Origin: NP936 sp002726085
GTDB lineage: Bacteria > Acidobacteriota > Vicinamibacteria > Vicinamibacterales > UBA8438
Direction: 5' to 3'
DNA length: 64,000 nt
NCBI GenBank assembly: GCA_036012905.1
Contig: DASCQF010000109.1
Coordinates: 1 to 64,000, forward strand
Position numbers and translations under genes: made by a program. Below the pieces are notes generated by a model. It saw only the letters and a list, made by a program, of their open reading frames with translations. It searched no databases and was not told the DNA's origin. Below are positions 16,675-24,349 of the stretch, in pieces. The stretch's first letter is position 1. Each line of letters opens with the position of its first letter.

Positions 16675-18428
16675 ATGAGACTGAACAGGGAGTTGCTCGT
16701 ACCCGGCGTGATTGCGCTTCTCGCGATCGCGCCCATGGCGTCCGCGCAGGATGTTCCCGTGACCCCCGAGAACGCCAGCGCCCCCGACCGGCCCTATTCG
16801 CCCTACGCGGGGCGCAACTTCCCCACCCGGGTCTTCTGGGGCGACACGCACCTGCACACCTCCAATTCGCTGGATGCGCGGGCCGTTGGCGCCACACTCG
16901 GTCCGGAGGACGCGTTCAGGTTCGCGCGCGGCGACGAGGTCATCTCCTCGCACGGCGAGCGAGTCCGCCTGTCTCGGCCACTGGACTGGCTGGTAGTCTC
17001 GGATCACTCGGACGCCATGGGCGCCATGAACGAGATCGTCGCGGGGAACCCGGACCTGATGCGCAACGCCACGCTGCGGGACTGGCACGAGCGGATCATC
17101 CAGGGCTGATCGGGTACGAGTGGACGTCGACCGAGAACGGCAACAACCTGCACCGCAACGTCATCTACCGGGACGGCGCGGATCTGGCGGGCCGCATGAA
17201 CCCCTACACCACCGCCGAGAGCTACAATCCGGAAGATCTCTGGCGCTGGATGCAGACCTACGAGGACACCACGGGCGGACGGGTGCTGACGCTCGCCCAC
17301 AACGGCAACCTCTCGAGCGGCACGATGTTCCCCGTCGAGACCAACCCGGCAACCGGGCAACCGCTGACGGGCGACTATGCCAGGAACCGCATCCGCTGGG
17401 AGCCGATCTACGAGATCACCCAGATCAAGGGAGATGGCGAAGCGCATCCGCTGCTGTCGCCCAACGACGAGTTCGCCAACTACGGCACGTGGGACAAGAA
17501 CAACCTGGGGCCGTTCGCCAAGACCTCCGACATGCTGCCTGGCGAGTATGCTCGCGATGCGCTCAAGAACGGCCTGCTGCTCGAAGACCGGCTCGGGACG
17601 AACCCCTACAAGTTCGGCGTGGCCGGCTCGACCGATTCGCACACCGCGCTGGCAACCGCCGAGGAAGAGAACTTCTTCGGCAAGCTGTCGCACGCCGAGC
17701 CGAGTCCCGAACGGATCAGCGAGCCGCTGGCCGAGTTCACCGACGACATCGCGTGGATGGGGTGGGAAACGGTGGCGTCCGGCTACGCCGGCGTCTGGGC
17801 CACCGAGAACACGCGCGAGGCGCTCTTCGACGCGATGAACCGCAAGGAAGTCTACGGCACCACCGGCCCGCGCATGACGGTGTGGTTTCTTGGCGGCTGG
17901 GACTTCGAACCGAGTGACGCAGAGCAGCGCGCGCCGGGTCGGATCGGGTACGCGAAGGGTGTATCGATGGGCGGCGATCTCTCACCGGCCCCGGCCGGGG
18001 CCGCGCCGAGCTTCCTCGTCGCGGCGCTGAAAGACCCCTACAGCGGCAATCTCGACCGCGTCCAGGTCGTCAAGGGATGGGTGGACGCCGCGGGAGAGAC
18101 GCAGGAACAGGTCTACGACGTGGCGTGGTCCGGCGACCGTCGTGCCGGCACCGACGGCAGGCTGCCCGCGGTCGGCAACACGGTGGACACCGCGAACGCC
18201 ACCTGGACCAACACCATCGGCGCCCCGGAGCTGATCACGGTGTGGGAGGACCCGGACTTCGATGCGACGCAGCGCGCCTTCTACTACGCCCGTGTGCTCG
18301 AGATGCCGACCCCGCACTGGACAGCCTACGACGCGCTGCGCTTCGGCGTCGCGCTGCCCGACGAAGCGCCCAGGTCGCACCAGGAGCGGGCCTACACGAG
18401 CCCGATCTGGTACACGCCCGGGAACTGA
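16675..18428 (+). pseudogene. DUF3604 secreted protein gene with internal deletion
   Basis: The first frame (16675-17109) gives a signal peptide (ALLAIAPMASAQ) and PHP-like metal-binding motifs GDTHLHT and VVSDHSDAMG, then stops after DWHERIIQG. The second frame resumes at 17109 with IGYEW and runs to 18428 through LTLAHNGNLS, GSTDSHTALAT, STENTRE-type ENTREALFDAMNRKEVYGTTG and the C-terminal TVWEDPDFD...YTSPIWYTPGN. Complete DUF3604 proteins have about 70-80 more residues between these parts, so the gene seems to have lost an internal segment and its frame. The function of DUF3604 is unknown; the motifs suggest a metal-dependent hydrolase outside the cytoplasm. A partial paralogue lies at 13747-14609. 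Confidence 0.85.
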
Positions 18429-18449
18429 GGCGGCCGGTCAGCCGGTTCC

Positions 18450-18875
18450 TCAGCCATGCGGTCCGGCCTCGACCAGTGTCAGCAGCTCTTCCGGCGCGTA
18501 GACGGTGAGCCGCGAGGTGCCGAACCCACCGACGTCGCGGGTCACGATGCCGGTGGCACCGGCCTGCGCGGCCGCTTCGTGGAGCACCGCGTCTTCGAAG
18601 TCGCCAAATCCCAGCTCCAGCGCTCCGGACAGGACGGCGCGGTCGACGGCGGCGACCTCGAAGAGCCCAAGCAGAGTCTCCAGATGCCCTCGGGCTCGCC
18701 TGCGGCCCACCGCCTTCTCTGCCAGGTAGTGAATCGTCGTGACGGTGGTGGCGCCGAGCAGGCCCTGCAATCTGCGCTGAGCGACCCGCTCGAAGAGCTG
18801 GGTCGCCGCAGCGGCATGCGGCTGCCGGTCCAGCAGGACATCCAGCACGACGTTGGTATCGAACAGAACCCTCAT
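18450..18875 (-). CDS. PIN-domain toxin, VapC-like
   Basis: A 141-residue PIN ribonuclease. The N-terminal FDTNVVLDVLLDR gives the first catalytic Asp, a central Glu lies in IHYLAEKAV, and FGDFEDAVLHEAAAQ with VTRDVGGF supplies the other acidic residues of the Mg-binding site. It should cleave a specific RNA when free of its antitoxin. ATG 18873-18875 overlaps the antitoxin's TGA (ATGA), so translation is coupled. It is convergent with the damaged DUF3604 gene, 21 bp away. Confidence 0.9.
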   Translation of the reverse strand: MRVLFDTNVVLDVLLDRQPHAAAATQLFERVAQRRLQGLLGATTVTTIHYLAEKAVGRRRARGHLETLLGLFEVAAVDRAVLSGALELGFGDFEDAVLHEAAAQAGATGIVTRDVGGFGTSRLTVYAPEELLTLVEAGPHG

Positions 18876-19114
18876 CCGTGCTTGTGGGCGAGGTAGGCCC
18901 GGTAGTCGTCTTCGTCGAGCTGCATCCCCCGGAGCGCGCCAACCAGGGACCGCACGGCTGGTGACCCGCTCTCGGGCGATGCGCCTGGAGTGGCCGAGAG
19001 CTGAGAGAAGAAATCGGCCACAAGTCCGGACACCGACCTGCCCGTCCGGCGCGCATACGACTTGGCCTGGCGAATCAACCGTTCCTCCATCCTCAGGGTC
19101 AACTTCGTTTGCAT
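18872..19114 (-). CDS. DUF6364-like antitoxin of the PIN toxin
   Basis: An 80-residue protein starting MQTKLTLRMEERLIRQAKSY, a ribbon-helix-helix-like opening typical of DUF6364-type antitoxins. A serine/proline linker and an acidic helix (LDEDDYRAYLAHKHG) likely wrap the PIN toxin. ATG 19112-19114 has GGGAG about 7 nt upstream; a longer frame from 19144 would start inside the operator. It is first in the operon and probably represses it through the palindrome at 19129-19160. Confidence 0.85.
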   Translation of the reverse strand: MQTKLTLRMEERLIRQAKSYARRTGRSVSGLVADFFSQLSATPGASPESGSPAVRSLVGALRGMQLDEDDYRAYLAHKHG

Positions 19115-19128
19115 TGACACGCTCCCAG

Positions 19129-19160
19129 TGACGTATAACGACAATCATTATTATACGTCA
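19129..19160. promoter_or_regulatory. Perfect 10-bp palindromic operator of the PIN module
   Basis: TGACGTATAA (19129-19138) is exactly reverse-complementary to TTATACGTCA (19151-19160) across 12 AT-rich nt. It lies 15 nt before the antitoxin ATG, where a ribbon-helix-helix antitoxin would bind to repress transcription. Confidence 0.7.
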
Positions 19161-19288
19161 CAACGAGGCCTCGCGGCACACGACGGTCTGCGACGCGCGT
19201 CCAGCCCCAACCTGCAGGTGCCCGACCCCGCGCCGATGACCGCCCATCTGGGCTGGCCATCAGCGAGGCTCGCCAGGACCCTCACCCA

Positions 19289-19333
19289 TGGGACCAAGGT
19301 CCCATTACCTCACGACCTTTCAGCTTCTATGCT
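19289..19333 (+). promoter_or_regulatory. Box promoter upstream of truncated outer-membrane protein gene
   Basis: TGGGACCAAGGTCCCA (19289-19304) is the most symmetrical copy of the palindromic box. TATGCT (19328-19333) is a candidate -10, 25 nt after GGTCC. The downstream ATG is at 19343, so the transcript leader would be very short. Confidence 0.6.
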
Positions 19334-19342
19334 GGACGAGGT

Positions 19343-19531
19343 ATGACACGTCTGCTTGCCGTCGCCTCGGTCGTCATCTGCCTCTCGCCGGTCACGACGC
19401 TCGCCCAGGACGCCACAACGGAAAGCGGGGACCTCGCCCAGGCCGCCCAGAACCCGGTGGCCGACCGGCGGGCCGCCCTGGTCACTGCAGCTGCAGCTCC
19501 TGTTTCCCAAATAGCACACCCGAGTGTTTGA
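19343..19531 (+). pseudogene. N-terminal fragment of a neuromedin U-like outer-membrane protein
   Basis: The first 20 residues are a signal peptide (LLAVASVVICLSPVTTLAQ). They are followed by SGDLAQAAQNPVAD, which matches the start of secreted beta-barrel proteins that continue LISLPFQNN. Here homology ends at about 19460 and the frame closes after 62 codons. The rest of the gene is absent. It sits 10 nt behind the candidate -10 of a good palindromic box promoter, so the promoter has outlived its gene. Confidence 0.6.
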
Positions 19532-19606
19532 ACGACCGAGAGGAGAGACCGTGGCTCGTCTTCGTGTACGGACGGTAAGTACGGTGACCGCAGGTGTGTT
19601 GACGAC

Positions 19607-21148
19607 CTAGCGCGCCCGCGTTCTCTCTCCCATTTCCCGCATCATCTCAGCCTGAGAGATCCCGGTCCAGCAGTGACCGCGGTCGGCGCCGTAGACTATC
19701 CGCGCATCGATGGACGGTCTGGTCTGCAGAAACTCATCGAGCAACCGGACGGCGTTGTCGAGGTAGTAGTCGTCCAGTTCGCCGACCCAGACGCTAAGCT
19801 TGCCCCGCAGCCTCAGGGCAAGCGCATCCCAGTTGCGCTCGAGCACCAGACGGAGGTCGTACTGTTCCCAGGACCTGGCCACCGACCGGTCGATGACCCC
19901 GGTGTCGGGGTCCCACAGTGGGACGGGCAGGCCGTCCTCACCTCGCGGTCCGTAGGTGGCGTTCCAGGCACCCCACTGACGCCCAGACATGGTCCAGCTG
20001 TCGCCGACGCCAAGCAGGTTCTCCATCCGAACCTCGTGGCGCATGGTGAAGCGGATGCTGCCATTCCGGTTACGGGCACTGGCGAGCTCGCGGCCCCGCT
20101 CATCGACAAACGCACTCTCGCCGTTGTAGATGTCAACGAGTTGGAAGGCCCGAAAATCGACGCCGTCGGGACAGGACGCCCAGGCGCCGTTGAAGAAATC
20201 CGCGTAGAAGATCTGGAGCGCCAGCGACACCCAGCCACCGGTCGAGCTGCCATCGAGCACTCTGGCCTGCGGTGCCCCGACCCCACGAAAGGCCTGTTCG
20301 ACATACGGAATCAGCTCCCGGGTCACGGCGTCGCCATACGGGCCGTTGCTCGCGGAGTTGACTTGATACGGGTCGCCATATGGCCCGGCGCCATCGAGGT
20401 GAAGCAGGATCATCCGGGGCGCGTCATCATCCTGCGCGAGCCAGGCATCCCGGAACGCGGACCCGGGACGCATCATGGAGCGCACCGCGGTGTACCGGTC
20501 GCCGTAGCCCCCGATGTGGACGCGGAGCGGATAGCGGCGTTCGGTCTCCTGGTCGAAATCGCGCGGGAGGATGATACCGGCGCGCAGGTAGATCGGCCGG
20601 TCGTGGAACTCGGACAGCAGGTCAGACCGAATCCTGATGAAACGTAGATACCCCTCGTCGGCCGGAACCTGTTCGTCGGGAATCCGGCGAGTCAGGGCCA
20701 ATCGCACGGGTTCGGTCTGGGATGGGTCGAGCGCAACCCGTAGCGGCTCGCTGTACAGATTGCCTGGGGCACCGGGTGACCTGAGGTCGCGATTGAGGCT
20801 GAGCACTGCCTGCACGTGATACTCGCCAGCCTCGAGCTCGGCGAGGGTCTCCATCGGAAACACGGCGGCAGTCGCGTCGAGCGTGGCGCCGGCACCGGGA
20901 GCCAGGGCCGGAGCGTCCACCGCAAGCGTCGGTGTGGCGTTTCGGCCGGTGCGGCCAATGAGGCGCCGGGGCTCGACCCGATCGCCGGGGGCCATGACGA
21001 CGAGCAGGCGGCCAGGCGGCTGCGGCGACAGCGACGGGTCGAGCGTGACCTCGAAGCGCAGCCCCTGACGAGACTGACCGGCTTGGCCGGCCTGGAGGTC
21101 GACAGCGCCAAGAGTCGCGACGAACAGGGTCAGCAGCGTGCGGAACAC
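19607..21148 (-). CDS. Secreted esterase-like alpha/beta hydrolase
   Basis: A 513-residue exported protein (signal peptide about residues 1-20). The N-terminal 160 residues are a beta-rich domain. The C-terminal part resembles the esterase D/enterochelin-esterase fold: LRVHIGGYGDRY, the nucleophile elbow LDGSSTGGW with the candidate Ser, ASCPDGVDF and a late DRGHCWTG with the candidate His. Substrates are unknown; carbohydrate or siderophore esters are typical of the fold. It is transcribed divergently from the TAXI/TRAP operon across about 200 bp. Confidence 0.75.
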   Translation of the reverse strand: MFRTLLTLFVATLGAVDLQAGQAGQSRQGLRFEVTLDPSLSPQPPGRLLVVMAPGDRVEPRRLIGRTGRNATPTLAVDAPALAPGAGATLDATAAVFPMETLAELEAGEYHVQAVLSLNRDLRSPGAPGNLYSEPLRVALDPSQTEPVRLALTRRIPDEQVPADEGYLRFIRIRSDLLSEFHDRPIYLRAGIILPRDFDQETERRYPLRVHIGGYGDRYTAVRSMMRPGSAFRDAWLAQDDDAPRMILLHLDGAGPYGDPYQVNSASNGPYGDAVTRELIPYVEQAFRGVGAPQARVLDGSSTGGWVSLALQIFYADFFNGAWASCPDGVDFRAFQLVDIYNGESAFVDERGRELASARNRNGSIRFTMRHEVRMENLLGVGDSWTMSGRQWGAWNATYGPRGEDGLPVPLWDPDTGVIDRSVARSWEQYDLRLVLERNWDALALRLRGKLSVWVGELDDYYLDNAVRLLDEFLQTRPSIDARIVYGADRGHCWTGISQAEMMREMGERTRAR

Positions 21149-21299
21149 TCTCGTCTATCATAGTGCGCACATCTCTATCCAAGAGGGATGTGATGACCCG
21201 ACGCCGAATGCGAGCCGTGATGGCGCTGACACTGCCGGTGACCATCAGGCGCCGCGCAGTCGGAAGGCGGCAGGCCGGGGCCATGAGAAAACCTGCCTC

Positions 21300-21322
21300 G
21301 CGAAGCGGAGCTTCGCTAGAAT
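21300..21322 (+). promoter_or_regulatory. Palindrome and -10 of the TAXI/TRAP operon
   Basis: GCGAAGC (21300-21306) and GCTTCGC (21310-21316) form a perfect inverted repeat ending exactly at TAGAAT (21317-21322), a five-of-six -10 hexamer. The palindrome covers the spacer region, where a repressor or MerR-type regulator could act. Confidence 0.5.
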
Positions 21323-21355
21323 AGGGATCCGCTGATGGGACCAAGGAGTGTGCCG

Positions 21356-22378
21356 ATGCCAGAGGGAACCACGCTGTCGTTGCGACGACCAGGAGCCCTC
21401 GGGCTCACCATCGCGCTTGCCTTGGTCACGGTGGGCGCTGGCGCGGCTTGCAACCCGCAGGACGTGGGCGGTCTGACTCAACGATTGTCGGTCGCCACCG
21501 GTGGCACCGGAGGGGTCTACTACCCGTACGGTGGCGGGGTGGCCAAGGTCATCAGCGACCACCTCGACGGGGTGGAGGCCACGGCCGAGGTGACCGCCGG
21601 CACGGTCGACAACTTGAAGTTTGTCGCCAATCGAGGCGCCGACCTGGCCTTCGCGCTGGCGGACTCACTCGACGACGCCGCCGCAGGCCGGGGCGCCTTT
21701 GCCGACTTCGGCACGGTGCCGGCGCGTGCCATCGCGGTGCTCTACGACAACCTCAACCAGCTCGTGACGCTCGAGGGCACGGGTATCGAGACGGTCGCCG
21801 ATCTGCGGGACCGGGTCGTGTCGACCGGCTCGCCCGGCAGCGGGACCGAGATCACCGCGTTCCGGATACTGGAAGCGTCCGGTCTCGACCCGGATACGGA
21901 CATCCGAAAGCAGAGCCTCGGCGCGGCGCCGTCGGTCGATGCAATCAAGGATGCCAAGATCGACGCGTTTTTCTGGAGCGGCGGCATCCCGACCGGGTCG
22001 GTGCTCGATCTGGCGTCGACGCCGGGCCGCACCGTCAAGCTGGTCCCCAACAGCGACACGTTGCCGTTTCTGCATCAGCAGTATGGCGACACCGTCTACC
22101 ACGCCGTCACCATTCCGCACATCACCTACCCAGGCATGAGTAACGATGCGGAGGTGATCGGGGTCGCCAACGTCCTGGTGGCGCACGAGGAGATGCCCGA
22201 GGAACTCGCCTACCGGATCACACAGGCACTGTTTGAGCACCGTGACGAGCTCGCGGCGGTGCACGCAGAGGCGGCGAAGCTGAGGCTCGAGACTGCCGTC
22301 GTCGGCTCGACAGTGCCGTTCCACCCCGGGGCCATCCGGTACTACACCGAGCAGGGCGCCTGGACGGGGTCAAACTAG
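21356..22378 (+). CDS. TAXI-family TRAP transporter solute-binding protein
   Basis: The periplasmic receptor of a TAXI-type tripartite ATP-independent transporter. A signal sequence (ALGLTIALALVTVGAGAAC) ends at a cysteine that may be lipidated. Mature features are LSVATGGTGGVYYPYGGGVA, the family-typical start, then AGTVDNLKFVANRGADLAF and SPGSGTE. ATG 21356 was preferred because AAGGAG (21343-21348) stands 7 nt upstream; a frame from 21335 would contain the ribosome binding site. The fused permease follows 9 nt later in one operon. TAXI substrates are often dicarboxylates or glutamate, but the sequence does not tell which. Confidence 0.93.
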   Translation: MPEGTTLSLRRPGALGLTIALALVTVGAGAACNPQDVGGLTQRLSVATGGTGGVYYPYGGGVAKVISDHLDGVEATAEVTAGTVDNLKFVANRGADLAFALADSLDDAAAGRGAFADFGTVPARAIAVLYDNLNQLVTLEGTGIETVADLRDRVVSTGSPGSGTEITAFRILEASGLDPDTDIRKQSLGAAPSVDAIKDAKIDAFFWSGGIPTGSVLDLASTPGRTVKLVPNSDTLPFLHQQYGDTVYHAVTIPHITYPGMSNDAEVIGVANVLVAHEEMPEELAYRITQALFEHRDELAAVHAEAAKLRLETAVVGSTVPFHPGAIRYYTEQGAWTGSN

Positions 22379-22387
22379 AATCGAGCG

Positions 22388-24349
22388 TTGGCCCTGGCGA
22401 CCCCACCCGCACCAGCGATAGATCCGCGCGACGACCCGGACGCGGAAGTCCCAACACGGAAACTCACCGGCTTCCCGGACCGCCTGGTCACAACGCTTGC
22501 TGCCGGACTTTCTCTCTACGCCCTCTACTGGGTAATCTTCATCGTCCAACCGCAGATCTACCGGGTCAGCTTCCTGCTGATCTCACTCGTGTTGACGTTT
22601 GTGCTCTACCCTTCGATCCCCGCCTGGCGCGGCCGGGTAGCGGCGCTGGACTGGGCGCTGGCCGGCGTCTCGACCGTCGTGTTGGCCTGGCCGATCGTCG
22701 ATTTCGACCAGTTCGTCTACCGGGCCGCGACACCGGTCGGACTCGACATCTTGTTCGGCGCCGTCACCACGCTCCTGGTGCTCGAGGCAACCCGCCGAAC
22801 GGTCGGCTGGATCCTGCCGGTCACCGCCATCGCGTTCCTGATCTACGGCTACTACGGTCCGTATCTCGAGCTGGTCGGTCTCGAGATCATGGCGCACCGC
22901 GGCTACACGGTCGCGCGGCTGGTCGGCACGCTCTACATGACGCTCGAAGGCATCTTCGGAGTTCCGCTCAACGTGGCGGCGACCTATATTGTGCTGTTCA
23001 CCATCTTCGGTGCGATGCTGCAGCACTCGGGCGCGGGACAGTTCTTCATCACCTGGACGATGGCGGCGTTCGGCCGCTCGAAGAGCGGTGCCGGGCCGGG
23101 CCGGACGGTCGCCATGTCGGGTTTCCTGCTGGGCACCGTGTCCGGCAGCGGTGTCGCGACCACCGTGACATTGGGCGCCGTCGCTTGGCCGATGCTGCGG
23201 CGGGCGGGCTTCTCGGCCGAGGTCGGCGGCGGCATCCTGTCGGCCAGCGGCATCGGCGCCATCATGGCGCCGCCGACCATGGGAGCGGCAGCGTTCCTCA
23301 TCGCCGAGTTCCTCCAGATCACCTACCTGCAGGTGATCTTGATGGCGATCGTGCCGGCCATGCTGTACTACCTGTCGATCATCCTAATGATCGAAGCCGA
23401 CGCTCGGCGGCTCGGCACCAAAGCAGTCGACGTCGAGCTGCCGTCGGTCGGCGAGCTGACGCGCCGGTCGGGCTATCAGTTCCTCCCGCTCGTCGCAATC
23501 GTGGTGCTCCTCCTTTCGGGCATGACACCGTTCCGCGCGGTGTTCTACGCCACGATGCTGGCCATCGCATTGAGCTTCGTGCGACGCGAGACGGCACTCA
23601 GACCGAAACGGCTGGTCACGGCGCTCGAAACCGGCGGGCGAGCGGTGCTGGCGGTAGCGGCGACGACGGCCACGGCCGGCATCATCGTCGGCGTGGTGAC
23701 GCTGACCGGGCTCGGGCTGAAGATCTCGGGCATCATCGTGGACCTGGCCGGCGGGAACCTGTTCTTCACGGTCCTCTACGCGGCACTGGCGGTCTGGATG
23801 CTGGGACTGGCCGTGCCGGTCACCGCCTCCTACATCATCGCGGCGGTGATGATCGCGCCCGCCCTGACGCTGGTCGGTGTGCCGGACGTGGCTGCGCACA
23901 TGTTCATCTTCTACTACGCGGTGCTGTCCGAGGTCAGTCCGCCGACGGCGCTGTCTCCCTTCGCGGCGGCGGCGATCACCGGCGGCAACCCGTTCAAGAC
24001 GATGATGCTGACCTGGAAGTACACGTTGCCGGCGTTCCTCGTGCCGTTCGCCTTCACGCTGAGCCCGGAAGGGCTGGGCGTGCTGCTACAGGCGCCGGTC
24101 GGCGACATCGTCCGGACAGTGGGTACCGCCGTCATCGGAATCCTGGCGCTGGCGATGGGGCTGGGTGGCTGGCTGCGACGCGAGGCCACGATGGCCGAAC
24201 GCACACTAGCGGTAGCTGGCGGGCTGCTCCTGTTCTATGCGACGACGATGACGGACGTGGCTGGCGGCGCACTCTTCCTCGGCGCGATCGTGCTTCATCT
24301 CGCTCGCACCGCACCCGCCGCCCCGAAGGAGTCAGGAGTCTCCCCTTAG
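22388..24349 (+). CDS. TRAP transporter fused permease (4TM + 12TM)
   Basis: A 653-residue inner-membrane permease joining the small (DctQ-like) and large (DctM-like) subunits, the arrangement typical of TAXI transporters. Hydrophobic helices run from about residue 35 to 640. The DctM signature is seen in GGILSASGIGAIMAPPTMGAAAFLIAE. Other blocks are SGFLLGTVSGSGVATTVTLG and EVSPPTALSPFAAAAITGG. It should import an organic acid using the ion gradient with the binding protein upstream. The start TTG 22388 is 9 nt after the receptor's stop. The end overlaps the convergent ettA stop by 4 nt. Confidence 0.94.
   Translation: MALATPPAPAIDPRDDPDAEVPTRKLTGFPDRLVTTLAAGLSLYALYWVIFIVQPQIYRVSFLLISLVLTFVLYPSIPAWRGRVAALDWALAGVSTVVLAWPIVDFDQFVYRAATPVGLDILFGAVTTLLVLEATRRTVGWILPVTAIAFLIYGYYGPYLELVGLEIMAHRGYTVARLVGTLYMTLEGIFGVPLNVAATYIVLFTIFGAMLQHSGAGQFFITWTMAAFGRSKSGAGPGRTVAMSGFLLGTVSGSGVATTVTLGAVAWPMLRRAGFSAEVGGGILSASGIGAIMAPPTMGAAAFLIAEFLQITYLQVILMAIVPAMLYYLSIILMIEADARRLGTKAVDVELPSVGELTRRSGYQFLPLVAIVVLLLSGMTPFRAVFYATMLAIALSFVRRETALRPKRLVTALETGGRAVLAVAATTATAGIIVGVVTLTGLGLKISGIIVDLAGGNLFFTVLYAALAVWMLGLAVPVTASYIIAAVMIAPALTLVGVPDVAAHMFIFYYAVLSEVSPPTALSPFAAAAITGGNPFKTMMLTWKYTLPAFLVPFAFTLSPEGLGVLLQAPVGDIVRTVGTAVIGILALAMGLGGWLRREATMAERTLAVAGGLLLFYATTMTDVAGGALFLGAIVLHLARTAPAAPKESGVSP

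Noticed and set aside
12000..19600. A new anti-phage defence island
   Set aside because: The recognisable modules are ordinary toxin-antitoxin types and remnants; no nuclease, helicase, restriction or signalling core characteristic of defence was found.
21334..21350. ATGGGACCAAGGAGTG at the TAXI gene resembles the left half of the palindromic box
   Set aside because: Only one half-site is present and it contains the AAGGAG ribosome binding site downstream of a better -10 at 21317, so chance similarity is more likely.
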